Shown: positions 1 to 8,276, counted from the first letter of the stretch. The stretch is 13,591 nucleotides of DNA from RGIG2206 sp045577615 (GCA_045577615.1 JAZNIT010000044.1:1-13591), one strand, 5' to 3'. Notes: generated by a model from the letters alone, not told the origin. Made by a program: numbers and translations.

Positions 1-49
1 CAAAACTGCAAGCACCTAAAACAGATGAATTTTTGATAGAACAAAAGGC

Positions 50-88
50 AAAACACCGCAGTAACGCTGTCGCGTACTGCGGTGTTTT
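50..88. terminator. Perfect 14-bp inverted repeat, probable intrinsic terminator of an upstream gene
   Basis: Positions 50-63 are exactly complementary to 75-88, with an 11-base loop. Each arm begins or ends with a run of four A or T, so the transcript from either strand would end its stem in U residues; this fits a bidirectional terminator. It separates metF from whatever lies to the left. The gene it serves is outside the window, and the first 49 bases cannot be assigned to a gene with any confidence. Confidence 0.75.
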
Positions 89-248
89 AACGCATTGGTC
101 TGCAAAAAGTCGCTGTTTTAGGCGAATTATCCCTAACCACAGCTCCCTTTTCTCGTGTAGCTTTTTTCTATCAAGCAAAAAAAATGTAGGGCTGCCCCCT
201 CTTTTTTAAGAGAACCTTAGACCTTCCTGAAATTTAGCTTATTTATGG
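89..248. other. Intergenic stretch upstream of metF, nothing recognised
   Basis: This is an AT-rich stretch between the terminator and the metF promoter. I looked for SAM (S-box), T-box and cobalamin riboswitch signatures, because the genes downstream make methionine with cobalamin, and saw none. It has short weak inverted repeats (for example AGGG/CCCT near 188-201) but no convincing hairpin, and no gene on either strand. Confidence 0.5.
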
Positions 249-277
249 TTGATTTAAATCCTTGACAGAGTTATAAT
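249..277 (+). promoter_or_regulatory. Sigma-A-type promoter of the metF operon
   Basis: TTGATT at 249-254 and a perfect TATAAT at 272-277 are separated by 17 bases. Transcription would begin near 284, giving a leader of only about 20 bases before the metF ATG at 304, too short for a riboswitch. A TTGACA at 262-267 lies only 4 bases from the -10 box and cannot be its partner. Confidence 0.7.
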
Positions 278-303
278 ATTCATATCGATTGGAGGTGCTT
301 TTT

Positions 304-1182
304 ATGAAAATCACAGATATACTTGAAAACAATACCCTTTCACTCTCTTTTGAGGTTTTTCCACCCAAAACCGAAACAAGCTTTCAATCGGTTAAAGAGG
401 CAACCGAAGAGATTGCGGCGCTTCGTCCATCATTTATGAGTGTCACATACGGTGCAGGCGGCGGCACAAGCAAATACACCCTTGATATTGCAAAAAATAT
501 CAAGGAGCGTTACGGTGTACCTACACTTGAGCACCTTACCTGCGTTTCCTCTACCAAGGAAACGGTGAATAAAAAAATTGCCGAAATTATGGCGGCAGGC
601 ATTGAAAACGTTATGGCTTTGAGGGGTGACATCCCGACAGAACTTGAAGATGCTGACCGCAGCGGTTGGGATTATACCCACGCGGTTGACCTTGTTAAGG
701 AATTAAAGGCGGCTAACCCAGATTTTTGCATCGGTGGTGCTTGCTATCCCGAAATTCACCCTGAAAGCCGCGACCAAAGGGAGGATATTTTGCATCTTAA
801 AGAAAAGGTTGATGCAGGCTGCGACTTTTTGACCACACAGATGTTTTTTGACAACAACCTGCTTTACAACTTTCTTTATAAAATTCGCGAGGCAGGCATC
901 ACTGTGCCTGTTGTTCCCGGCATTATGCCCATCACCAATGCCAATCAGGTGGCCCGCGCCATCAAGCTGTCAGGCTCCCACGTGCCACAGCGTTTTAAAA
1001 GTCTGGTGGACAAATTCGGCTCTGATCCTGCGGCTATGAAGCAAGCCGGCATTGCCTATGCCACCGACCAGATTATCGATTTATATGCCAACGGCATAAC
1101 CAACGTGCATGTTTATTCTATGAACAAGCCCGACGTTGCTGCTAAAATTCAAAGCAATTTGTCGGATATTTTAGGCAAATGA
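304..1182 (+). CDS. metF: 5,10-methylenetetrahydrofolate reductase (MetF)
   Basis: This FAD-dependent enzyme reduces 5,10-methylene-THF to 5-methyl-THF, the methyl donor for methionine synthase, in the cytoplasm. The protein is 292 residues, the usual length for bacterial MetF. Family motifs run in order: FEVFPPK with the catalytic-type Glu at residue 17, SVTYGAGG (46-53), HLTC (77-80), LRGD (106-109, flavin/folate site Asp), GGACYPE (144-150), TTQMFFD (177-183) and PVVPGIMPI (202-210). The start is ATG 304, because GGAGG at 291-295 sits 8 bases before it; an in-frame TTG at 289 overlaps that ribosome binding site and is rejected. The stop overlaps the next start by 4 bases (ATGA), so the two genes are probably translationally coupled. 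No domain is missing. Confidence 0.96.
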   Translation: MKITDILENNTLSLSFEVFPPKTETSFQSVKEATEEIAALRPSFMSVTYGAGGGTSKYTLDIAKNIKERYGVPTLEHLTCVSSTKETVNKKIAEIMAAGIENVMALRGDIPTELEDADRSGWDYTHAVDLVKELKAANPDFCIGGACYPEIHPESRDQREDILHLKEKVDAGCDFLTTQMFFDNNLLYNFLYKIREAGITVPVVPGIMPITNANQVARAIKLSGSHVPQRFKSLVDKFGSDPAAMKQAGIAYATDQIIDLYANGITNVHVYSMNKPDVAAKIQSNLSDILGK

Positions 1183-1763
1183 CGGGGGCTGTTTTGGTCA
1201 AGTCATACGGCAGTCTGCCCATTTGTAAAAGAGAAGTTTTGCGATATGCAGGCTGTAAGGAGGACACCGACGACGTGTTGTCCTTGCTTGACGAGTGCAT
1301 TAAAGAGGCAGAGGGTAAAATATCCTTTAAGGTGTGCTACCGCCAATTTGAAATTGAGGTTGCAGATGGCGTGTGCGATTTTGGTGATTGCCGCTTTAAT
1401 TCGGCAGACCTTGCCAAAAATTTGTCCGACTGCAAAAAAGCCGTTATTTTTGCCGCTACCGTGGGGGCTGAATTTGACCGACTGATTGCAAAGTACAGCC
1501 GTCTGTCCCCTGCCAAGGCGTTGATGCTTGAGGCCTTGGGCAACGAGCGGATTGAGGCGCTGTGCGATGCTTTTTGTGATGAAATCGGCATCAAAACCAA
1601 GCCTCGTTTCAGTGCAGGCTACGGCGACCTTGCCATTGACGCGCAAAGAGATATTTTTAGTCTGCTTGACTGTGAGCGCAAAATAGGGTTGACTCTCAAT
1701 GACAGCCTGCTTATGTCCCCTTCTAAATCGGTTACTGCTATTGCGGGGATTGTGAAGAAATAA
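1179..1763 (+). CDS. Stand-alone methionine synthase activation (AdoMet-binding) protein
   Basis: This 194-residue protein resembles the C-terminal reactivation domain of cobalamin-dependent methionine synthase (Met_synt_B12 family). That domain binds S-adenosylmethionine and remethylates inactive cob(II)alamin. Seen in the sequence: RFSAGYGD at 143-150, matching the family's R...GY AdoMet-binding motif, and the conserved tail IGLTL (169-173) and PSKSVTAIAGI (181-191). Here it is a separate gene between metF and a metH that ends after its cobalamin domain, as in Thermotoga maritima, where the activation domain is also a separate protein beside a truncated MetH. It starts at ATG 1179 inside the metF stop (ATGA overlap), and metH follows 18 bases after its stop. 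The role is inferred from family and context. Confidence 0.88.
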   Translation: MTGAVLVKSYGSLPICKREVLRYAGCKEDTDDVLSLLDECIKEAEGKISFKVCYRQFEIEVADGVCDFGDCRFNSADLAKNLSDCKKAVIFAATVGAEFDRLIAKYSRLSPAKALMLEALGNERIEALCDAFCDEIGIKTKPRFSAGYGDLAIDAQRDIFSLLDCERKIGLTLNDSLLMSPSKSVTAIAGIVKK

Positions 1764-1781
1764 TAAATTCGGGTGTGAATT

Positions 1782-4193
1782 ATGAATTTCAGAGATTTTT
1801 TAAAATCCAATATCGTATATCTTGACGGCGGTATGGGTACCCTGCTGCAAAAGGAAGGCCTTAAAGCAGGTGAACACCCCGAAAGATGGAACATCACTCA
1901 TCCTGAGGTTATCGTAAAGATACATCGGGATTATTTTGATTGCGGAAGTAATGTTGTTTGCACCAATACCTTTGGAGCAAACAGCCTTAAGTTTGACGAC
2001 GCTGAGCTTGAAAATATAATCAGTGCGGCTGTTGATAATGCCAAGGCAGCACGTAAGCAAAGCCAATCGGCAAAAGATAAATTTATCGCGCTTGACATCG
2101 GCCCCTCAGGCAAGCTGCTTAAGCCCCTGGGCGACCTTGATTTTGAGGATGCTGTGGCTGTTTTTGCAAAGACGGTTAAAATCGGTGCCGCTTGCGGTGT
2201 TGACCTTGTGGTGGTCGAAACTATGAACGACAGCTACGAAACTAAGGCGGCTTTGCTTGCAGTTAAAGAAAACTGCGACTTGCCAGTTATCGTCACCAAC
2301 GCATACGGCGAGGACGGAAAGCTGATGACGGGTGCATCCCCCGAGGCTATGGTTGCCCTGCTTGAGGGTATGGGAGTTGACGCTTTGGGTGCCAACTGTT
2401 CCCTTGGTCCCAAGCAGTTGGGCGGTGTTGCTCAAAGGCTGCTTGAATACGCCTCTGTGCCCGTTGTAATGAAGCCCAACGCAGGACTGCCAAAAGCAGT
2501 TGACGGCAAAACCTATTTTGACGTTTCGGCAGAAGAATTTGCCGACGAGGTGGCTGCATTGGCCGCAAAAGGTGTTAGAATTGTGGGCGGTTGCTGTGGC
2601 ACCACCCCCCAATATATCAAGGCGGTTTGCGACAAGACAGAAGGGCTTAAGCCTGCCGAAATCACAAACAAAGGCATCACCCTTGTGTCGTCATATACTC
2701 ACGCTGTTGAGTTTGGCAGAAAGCCCATTCTTATTGGTGAGCGTATCAATCCCACAGGTAAAAAGCGTTTTAAGCAGGCGCTGATTGAAAGGGATATTGA
2801 CTATATTTTATCCGAAGGTGCAGGTCAGCAGGACAAGGGCGCCCACATTCTTGACGTTAACGTGGGCTTGCCCGATATTGACGAGGCAGAGATGCTTTGC
2901 ACCGCTACTACAGAGCTGCAAACGGTGACCGATTTGCCCTTGCAGATTGACACCGCTGATACCGTGGCGATGGAGAAGGCTTTGCGCCGATATAACGGCA
3001 AGGCTATGATAAACTCGGTCAACGGAAAGGCTGAAAGTATGGCCGCCATCTTCCCTCTTGTGAAAAAATACGGCGGTGTTGTGGTGGCTCTCACTTTGGA
3101 CGAGAAGGGTATCCCCGATACTGTTGAGGAGCGGGTCGAGATTGCAAAGCGGATTATTGATACCGCAGAACAATACGGCATAAGCAAAAAGGATCTGATT
3201 TTTGATACGTTGGCAATGACTGTCAGTGCTGACAACAAGGCGGCACTTGTGACACTTGATGCGCTGAAGGTTATCAAAAACGAGCTTGGCTGTCACACCT
3301 CTTTGGGCGTTTCAAACGTTTCATTCGGGTTGCCCAACCGTGACGCCGTTAACAGCATATTCTTTGCTATGGCTCTCGAAAACGGTCTTTCGGCGGCCAT
3401 TATGAACCCCTATTCTGCCGAGATGATGAAAACCTATTATGCCTATAACGCTCTTAAGGGATTGGATGAAAACTGTACAGAATACATCGGCGCTGCCGAC
3501 GGATTTACTATTGCAACGGCTGTGTCGGTGACGGCCGACAATAAGACAGAGGATTTTGCATCTCAGCTGCAAAAGGCCATCATCAAAGGCTTTAAGGACA
3601 AGGCAAAAGAACTGACCGAGCAGCTGATAAAGGATGCACCTGCTCTTGAAATAGTGAACAACGAAATAATCCCTGCCCTTAACATTGTAGGCAAGGGGTT
3701 TGAAGAGAAAAAAGTGTATCTGCCCCAGCTGCTTATGAGTGCCGAGGCGGCCAAGAGTGCCTTTGAAGTTATAAAGGCAAGTATGTCGGGCAATGACAAA
3801 AAAAGTGGGAAAGCCACCTTTGTAATTGCCACGGTTGAGGGCGACATTCACGATATCGGCAAAAACATCGTGAAGCTGTTGCTTGAAAATTACGGCTTTA
3901 GAGTGGTTGATTTGGGTAAGGACGTGCCCCCTCAGGTTATCGTTGACAAAGCGGTGGAGCTGAAGGCTCAATTTGTGGGGCTGAGCGCACTTATGACCAC
4001 CACTCTGCCTGCTATGGAGGCCACCGTTAACCTGCTTAAGCAGGAGGCACCTTGGTGCAAAACGGTTGTTGGCGGCGCTGTGCTTAACGGAGAATATGCC
4101 GCAAAGATTGGCGCCGACAAATACGCCAAGGATGCTATGGAAGCGGTACGATATGCCGAAAGGGCCGTTAATGACGGCATTTTGAACTTATAG
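1782..4193 (+). CDS. metH: Cobalamin-dependent methionine synthase lacking the activation domain (MetH)
   Basis: This enzyme transfers the methyl group of 5-methyl-THF to homocysteine through cobalamin. The 803 residues hold three of the four functional units of MetH. Residues 1-290 are the homocysteine-binding barrel, with the zinc-ligand cysteines C206 (in GANCSLGP) and C271-C272 (in GGCCGTTP). Residues 315-565 are the pterin-binding barrel (GERINPTGKK, DVNVG, SNVSFGLPNR). From about 590 come the helical cap and the Rossmann cobalamin domain with DIHDIGKN, in which H690 is the lower axial cobalt ligand. Escherichia coli MetH is about 1227 residues and carries the activation domain at its C-terminus. 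Here the protein stops soon after GGAVLNG, and the missing part is supplied by the preceding gene. The ribosome binding site is weak (GGGTG at 1771-1775). No clear terminator follows. Confidence 0.96.
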   Translation: MNFRDFLKSNIVYLDGGMGTLLQKEGLKAGEHPERWNITHPEVIVKIHRDYFDCGSNVVCTNTFGANSLKFDDAELENIISAAVDNAKAARKQSQSAKDKFIALDIGPSGKLLKPLGDLDFEDAVAVFAKTVKIGAACGVDLVVVETMNDSYETKAALLAVKENCDLPVIVTNAYGEDGKLMTGASPEAMVALLEGMGVDALGANCSLGPKQLGGVAQRLLEYASVPVVMKPNAGLPKAVDGKTYFDVSAEEFADEVAALAAKGVRIVGGCCGTTPQYIKAVCDKTEGLKPAEITNKGITLVSSYTHAVEFGRKPILIGERINPTGKKRFKQALIERDIDYILSEGAGQQDKGAHILDVNVGLPDIDEAEMLCTATTELQTVTDLPLQIDTADTVAMEKALRRYNGKAMINSVNGKAESMAAIFPLVKKYGGVVVALTLDEKGIPDTVEERVEIAKRIIDTAEQYGISKKDLIFDTLAMTVSADNKAALVTLDALKVIKNELGCHTSLGVSNVSFGLPNRDAVNSIFFAMALENGLSAAIMNPYSAEMMKTYYAYNALKGLDENCTEYIGAADGFTIATAVSVTADNKTEDFASQLQKAIIKGFKDKAKELTEQLIKDAPALEIVNNEIIPALNIVGKGFEEKKVYLPQLLMSAEAAKSAFEVIKASMSGNDKKSGKATFVIATVEGDIHDIGKNIVKLLLENYGFRVVDLGKDVPPQVIVDKAVELKAQFVGLSALMTTTLPAMEATVNLLKQEAPWCKTVVGGAVLNGEYAAKIGADKYAKDAMEAVRYAERAVNDGILNL

Positions 4194-4233
4194 AAATATG
4201 TTTTACAGCCTGTAATCCATATAATTTTTAGTG

Positions 4234-4262
4234 TTGATTTTATGTCTGCATTGTGGTAAAAT
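4234..4262 (+). promoter_or_regulatory. Extended -10 promoter of the glycan operon
   Basis: TTGATT at 4234-4239 and TAAAAT at 4257-4262 are 17 bases apart, with TGG directly before the -10 (extended -10, TGn). The -35 hexamer and spacing are the same as at the metF promoter. A TATAAT at 4220-4225 has no acceptable -35 partner. The predicted start near 4269 leaves a leader of about 47 bases to the GTG at 4316. Confidence 0.6.
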
Positions 4263-4315
4263 TATATGTGATTATGGGTTGTTGTATTTTTACTTATAAA
4301 GGTGGTCTTACATCC

Positions 4316-5104
4316 GTGTTTAACAACATCAAATACGTCATAAAAAAATATACTTTTTTGCTCAAGCAATTGGTTGCAAGAGATTTTAAGGTTAAGTATA
4401 AAAGAAGCGTTCTGGGCGTTTTGTGGAGCCTTCTCTACCCCGTGCTTACCATGACCGTTCTGGCCATTGTTTTCACCAACGTTTTTAAGTTCACTACCCC
4501 CGGTGTTAACTACCTGGCTTATCTTATGACCGGTCTTGTTGTGTTCAACTATTTCAGCGAAGCCTCTAACCTTGCTATGAGCAGCGTTGTGAGCAACTTC
4601 AGTCTGATTAACAAGGTCTATATGCCCAAATACATCTTTCCTCTTTCAAAGTGTGTGTTTGTAGGCATTAACTTTTTGTTATCCCTTATTCCCTTGTACG
4701 TAATTCTTCTTGCAACGGGAACGGGAGTTACCTGGCACCACATAGTGCTGCCCTATGCTTACGCTTGCTTGTTCCTTTTCACTTTGGGTATGGGTCTTAT
4801 TCTTTCAACCGTTGCGGTATTTTTGAGAGATATGTTTTATATCTACGGCGTTTTGATTTCGCTGTGGACCTATATGACCCCCATTATGTATGACATTGCT
4901 ATTATCGATAACCCTGTATTGCTTGCCCTGTTTAAGTTCAACCCCCTTTACTGGATTATATATTTCGTAAGATGGGTTGCTCTTTATCACCAAATTCCCG
5001 GCATCAACGTTTGGGCTTACTGTATGTTTATGGGACTTGGCACCTTGATTTTGGGTGTGTTTGTGTTTAAGAAAAACCAAGACAAGTTTATCTATTACGT
5101 ATAA
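4316..5104 (+). CDS. Polysaccharide/teichoic acid ABC exporter, permease subunit (Wzm/TagG type)
   Basis: This is an ABC-2 permease that, with the next gene's ATPase, moves an undecaprenyl-diphosphate-linked glycan across the cytoplasmic membrane. The protein is 262 residues. A cytoplasmic N-terminus with RDFKVKYKRSVLGVLW (22-37, a family signature) is followed by about six hydrophobic segments (about 34-57, 66-86, 112-136, 142-166, 174-193, 232-250). TPIMYD (188-193), NPLYWII (209-215) and the C-terminal aromatic YYV tail are typical of the family. I chose GTG 4316 because AAAGGTGG at 4298-4305 precedes it by 10 bases, and the protein then begins like its relatives. An upstream in-frame GTG at 4253 would add 21 residues without a binding site. 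It is the first gene of the operon. TagG, RgpC and Wzm cannot be told apart from sequence alone. Confidence 0.9.
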   Translation: MFNNIKYVIKKYTFLLKQLVARDFKVKYKRSVLGVLWSLLYPVLTMTVLAIVFTNVFKFTTPGVNYLAYLMTGLVVFNYFSEASNLAMSSVVSNFSLINKVYMPKYIFPLSKCVFVGINFLLSLIPLYVILLATGTGVTWHHIVLPYAYACLFLFTLGMGLILSTVAVFLRDMFYIYGVLISLWTYMTPIMYDIAIIDNPVLLALFKFNPLYWIIYFVRWVALYHQIPGINVWAYCMFMGLGTLILGVFVFKKNQDKFIYYV

Positions 5105-5115
5105 GGAGGGTGTGT

Positions 5116-5865
5116 ATGGAAACCAATAAGTATATGGTCGAGGTTGACAACGTTTCTATGCGCTTCAACCTTGGTATAGAAAAGGGATTTTCACTTAAGC
5201 AATGGTTTGTTGATTTCGGCCGCGGCAAAAAACGCGAGAAGAAAGATTTTTGGGCACTGACCGACGTGTCCTTTAAGATTAAAAAAGGTGAGGTTATCGG
5301 CTTTGTAGGCTCTAACGGTGCGGGCAAATCCACCCTGCTTAAGGTGGTTGCAGGCGTTATGAAGCCCACTAAGGGCGAGGTTAAAACCTACGGTAATATT
5401 TGCCCCATGATTGAGCTGGGTGCCGGTTTTGACCCTCAGCTGACCGCTCGTGAGAACATCTATCTTAACGGCGCGATTATGGGCTATTCAAAAGATTTTA
5501 TCGACGCGAAGTTTCAGGAGATTGTTGATTTTTCAGAGCTGCACGACTTTTTGGAGGTGCCTGTTCAGAACTTCTCGTCAGGTATGATTGCACGCTTGGC
5601 TTTCAGCGTTGCCACCATTGTTGAGCCGGAGATTTTGATTGTTGACGAAATTCTCTCGGTTGGCGATATCGCATTTCAGGCCAAGAGTGAAGAAAAAATG
5701 TTATCTATGATAAACGGCGGTACCACAGTTTTGTTTGTTTCTCACTCTATTGAGCAAATTCAAAAGATGTGCGACACCGTGGTTTGGATTGAGCACGGTG
5801 TAGTGCAAAAAGTCGGCGACAAATCGGTTTGCGACGATTACGTTGAATATATGAAAAATAAGTAA
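5116..5865 (+). CDS. Polysaccharide/teichoic acid ABC exporter, ATPase subunit (Wzt/TagH type)
   Basis: This is the nucleotide-binding partner of the preceding permease. It is 249 residues with Walker A GSNGAGKST (65-73), ABC signature FSSGM (153-157), Walker B ILIVDE (173-178) and the switch His in VSH (H210). The insert between residues 20 and 50, ending in FWALTDVSF, is typical of the O-antigen/teichoic acid exporter subfamily. It ends shortly after the ATPase core, so it has neither the C-terminal carbohydrate-binding domain of E. coli O9a Wzt nor the long C-terminal extension of Bacillus TagH. That suggests export not gated by recognition of a modified chain end, as in Klebsiella galactan export. 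The start is ATG 5116, with AGGAGG at 5104-5109 six bases upstream; the GTG at 5110 adjoins that binding site. The gene follows the permease stop by 11 bases. Confidence 0.93.
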   Translation: METNKYMVEVDNVSMRFNLGIEKGFSLKQWFVDFGRGKKREKKDFWALTDVSFKIKKGEVIGFVGSNGAGKSTLLKVVAGVMKPTKGEVKTYGNICPMIELGAGFDPQLTARENIYLNGAIMGYSKDFIDAKFQEIVDFSELHDFLEVPVQNFSSGMIARLAFSVATIVEPEILIVDEILSVGDIAFQAKSEEKMLSMINGGTTVLFVSHSIEQIQKMCDTVVWIEHGVVQKVGDKSVCDDYVEYMKNK

Positions 5866-5877
5866 AGGAGCTGTCGT

Positions 5878-7029
5878 ATGAAAAAGGCAGTTGTTGTTGG
5901 CGCAGGCTTCGCAGGAGCTACTGTTGCCCGAAAATTGGCTGAAACCGGATATCAGGTTAACGTGTATGAAAAAAGAGAACAAATCGGCGGCAATGCTTAC
6001 GACTATATGGACAAGTCAGGCTCTTACATTCATCTGTACGGACCACACATTTTTCACACCAGTTTGGACAACGTGTTTGAGTTTTTAAGCAAATACACCC
6101 AGTGGTTTGAATACAAGCACAAGGTTTTGGGCTACATTGATGGCAATTACGTGCCCATTCCCTTCTCCTTGAACTCACTCAATCAAACCTTCCCTGCCGA
6201 CAAGGCAAAGGAGATTGAGCAAAAGCTTATCGACAAATACGGCCTTGGAAATAAGGTGACCATTTCTGAGCTTCGCAAAGAGGACGATAAGGATTTAGTT
6301 GAGCTTGCAAACTATGTTTATGAAAAGGTTTTCCTCAACTACACCAAAAAGCAATGGGGTCTTTTGCCGGAGCAGCTTGGCGAGGGTGTTACAGGCCGCG
6401 TTCCCGTAAGCATCTCTTACGAGGACGGCTATTTCAGAGATACCCATCAGTATATGCCCAAGCACGGCTTTACCAAGCTTTTTGAAAATCTGCTTGACCA
6501 CCCCAACATCAATGTTAAGCTTGGGGTTGACATTATGGATAAAATCACCCTCAAGGATGACTGCGTTGAGATGGATGGCAGCAGTGACTTTGCTTTTATC
6601 CACACCGGTTGCATTGACGAGCTGTTTTCGTATATGTTTGGCGAGCTTGAGTACCGTTCGTTGAGATTTGATTTTGAAAACGTTGAGAAAAACGTTTATC
6701 AGCCTGCTGCTGTTGTTAACTACCCCAACGACCACGATTATACCCGTATTTCGGAGTTTAAGAGCTTCACTATTGAAAATTGCGCAAACGATATTGATAA
6801 CACCACCATTGTTAAGGAATATCCTTGCAAATATGAAAGAGGGCTTATCCCCTACTATCCCATTCCCCTTAAGGAGTGCGAGGCAAAATATCTTAAGTAT
6901 GCAGAGCATGCCAAGAAGTTTAAAAACCTCTATTTGATTGGCCGTTTGGCTGAATACAAATATTACAACATGGATTTGGTTGTAAATTCTTCAATCGAAA
7001 TGGCCGAAAAAATAATTAAAGGAGCGTAA
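5878..7029 (+). CDS. glf: UDP-galactopyranose mutase
   Basis: This FAD enzyme interconverts UDP-galactopyranose and UDP-galactofuranose in the cytoplasm. The protein is 383 residues (E. coli Glf is about 367). Seen: the FAD-binding GAGFAG (8-13) and GGNAYD (37-42), GPHIFHT (55-61), KQWG (158-161, with the substrate-stacking Trp), GRVPV (173-177) with the mobile-loop Arg, YYPIP (326-330) and GRLAEYKYYNMD (355-366) near the C-terminus. ATG 5878 has AAAGGAG at 5864-5870, overlapping the stop of the ATPase gene, with 7-base spacing. It implies that the exported polymer contains galactofuranose, so at least one glycosyltransferase downstream should use UDP-Galf. The enzyme is oxygen-sensitive in its reduced active form, which suits an anaerobe. 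Confidence 0.96.
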   Translation: MKKAVVVGAGFAGATVARKLAETGYQVNVYEKREQIGGNAYDYMDKSGSYIHLYGPHIFHTSLDNVFEFLSKYTQWFEYKHKVLGYIDGNYVPIPFSLNSLNQTFPADKAKEIEQKLIDKYGLGNKVTISELRKEDDKDLVELANYVYEKVFLNYTKKQWGLLPEQLGEGVTGRVPVSISYEDGYFRDTHQYMPKHGFTKLFENLLDHPNINVKLGVDIMDKITLKDDCVEMDGSSDFAFIHTGCIDELFSYMFGELEYRSLRFDFENVEKNVYQPAAVVNYPNDHDYTRISEFKSFTIENCANDIDNTTIVKEYPCKYERGLIPYYPIPLKECEAKYLKYAEHAKKFKNLYLIGRLAEYKYYNMDLVVNSSIEMAEKIIKGA

Positions 7030-7031
7030 AA

Positions 7032-8276
7032 ATGAAGATTTTTGTAGCAAGCTGGTTTTACGTGCCCGTAACCACCTCTGAAGCATTAGTAACCTACAAG
7101 CTGCTTGCAAACTCTGAAAATGAATATGTTGTTTGCAGTGCTAAATCTAACAAATGGAGCTATAAAAAAGACTCTGATATGACAAGTGACAACATCCGTC
7201 AGGTTATCATTGACACTGACGATTTTGACGATTTTGTTGACAAGGCTGTCGCGACCTACAAAGAGCTGAGCAAAACTGAAAAGTTTGACGCTTTTATGAC
7301 CCGTTCTCTCCCCCCCGAATCTCAATACGTTGGCTTTAAGATTCGCGAGTTTGACAAAACCACTCCTTGGATTGCAAGCCTTGCGGACCCCATCGGCAAC
7401 AACCCCTATGAGACCACCTTCTACTTCCTCGGAAGCCGTTTTAAGCTTATTCGCCAGATGTATTTTCATATGCCTCACTTCTTCCTTAATAAGGTTTGCC
7501 CCTTGATTCCCAGACCCATCTACAAGCATCTGAGCAAGATGAACAAGCTTGAAAGCAAGGTGCTTGAAAGTGCTGATATTATCATCACTCCTACCGATGC
7601 ACAGGCAAAATACATTATGCACGACAAGGCAATTTTTGATAAGAAGTCTATGGTTGTGCCCCACTCATACGACAAGAGGCTTTATACCAAGCCTGCCGAC
7701 AGCACTGACGACCGCTTTACCTTTACCTTTATCGGTCAAAGCGACTCTTACCGCTCGGTTAAGCCCATCGTTTATGCCATTAAGGTGTTGAGCGAAATTA
7801 ATCCCGAGATTTTGAGCAAAATCAGAGTTCGTCTTATCGGCAACATCCCCGTTGACGTTAAGGATGCCGCTTACGTATTTTTCTTCCAGAATATTATTTC
7901 TATTGAGGAGCCCTGTGATTACTTTGAAAGTTTGAGAATTATGCAGGAATCTGACTGCCTTGTGCACGTTGACGCTTGGTTTGATATTCTTGATCACGGC
8001 TCAATCTTCTTTGCTGCTAAGATTGCCGACTATCTTGGCGCTCACAAGCCCATCCTTGGCATCACCGACAAGGATTGCCCTGCCGGCAAAATCATCACCG
8101 CCTGCGGTGGTGCTACCACTACAGCAAATCCCTATGACATTGCAAAGGCTATGGTTAAGATAGCAACTGAGCGCCCCGCCATCGTTGACGAAGAGGCTGA
8201 AAAGTATTCTGCAGTTAACGTTGCCAAGGAGTTCGACAAAGAGTTGAGAAGGAGGTTGGGCAAGGATGAGCAATAA
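7032..8276 (+). CDS. GT-B fold glycosyltransferase (GT1/GT4-like)
   Basis: This is a 414-residue putative glycosyltransferase acting in the cytoplasm on the glycan exported by this operon. The N-terminus MKIFVASWFY, a linker with ADIIITPTDAQAKYI (181-195), and a second Rossmann-like half with FTFIGQSD (231-238) and RLIGNIP (267-273), then a strand around DCLVHVDAW (308-316) and KIADYLGAHKPILGI (330-344), follow the usual order of GT-B enzymes. The classical E-x7-E motif is not obvious. No transmembrane segment is seen. The start ATG 7032 lies two bases after the glf stop, with AAAGGAG at 7018-7024. The stop overlaps the next gene by 11 bases. Donor and acceptor are unknown; galactose or galactofuranose is a guess from the neighbour glf. 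Confidence 0.75.
   Translation: MKIFVASWFYVPVTTSEALVTYKLLANSENEYVVCSAKSNKWSYKKDSDMTSDNIRQVIIDTDDFDDFVDKAVATYKELSKTEKFDAFMTRSLPPESQYVGFKIREFDKTTPWIASLADPIGNNPYETTFYFLGSRFKLIRQMYFHMPHFFLNKVCPLIPRPIYKHLSKMNKLESKVLESADIIITPTDAQAKYIMHDKAIFDKKSMVVPHSYDKRLYTKPADSTDDRFTFTFIGQSDSYRSVKPIVYAIKVLSEINPEILSKIRVRLIGNIPVDVKDAAYVFFFQNIISIEEPCDYFESLRIMQESDCLVHVDAWFDILDHGSIFFAAKIADYLGAHKPILGITDKDCPAGKIITACGGATTTANPYDIAKAMVKIATERPAIVDEEAEKYSAVNVAKEFDKELRRRLGKDEQ

Noticed and set aside
3..209. Open plus-strand frame running from the left edge to TAA near 209
   Set aside because: It passes straight through the perfect 14-bp terminator hairpin (50-88), has low-complexity sequence after it, and shows no recognisable protein pattern.
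262..277. TTGACA (262-267) next to TATAAT (272-277) as one promoter
   Set aside because: They are only 4 bases apart. The TATAAT pairs properly with TTGATT at 249-254 (17-base spacing).
289..303. TTG 289 as the start of metF
   Set aside because: It overlaps the GGAGG ribosome binding site. ATG 304 is correctly spaced from it and begins like other MetF proteins.
3321..3971. Long minus-strand open frame opposite metH
   Set aside because: It is antisense to the well-supported metH coding frame, with no family motif; it is a codon-usage shadow.
4253..4315. N-terminal extension of the ABC permease from GTG 4253
   Set aside because: It overlaps the predicted promoter -10 region, has no ribosome binding site, and relatives begin near GTG 4316.
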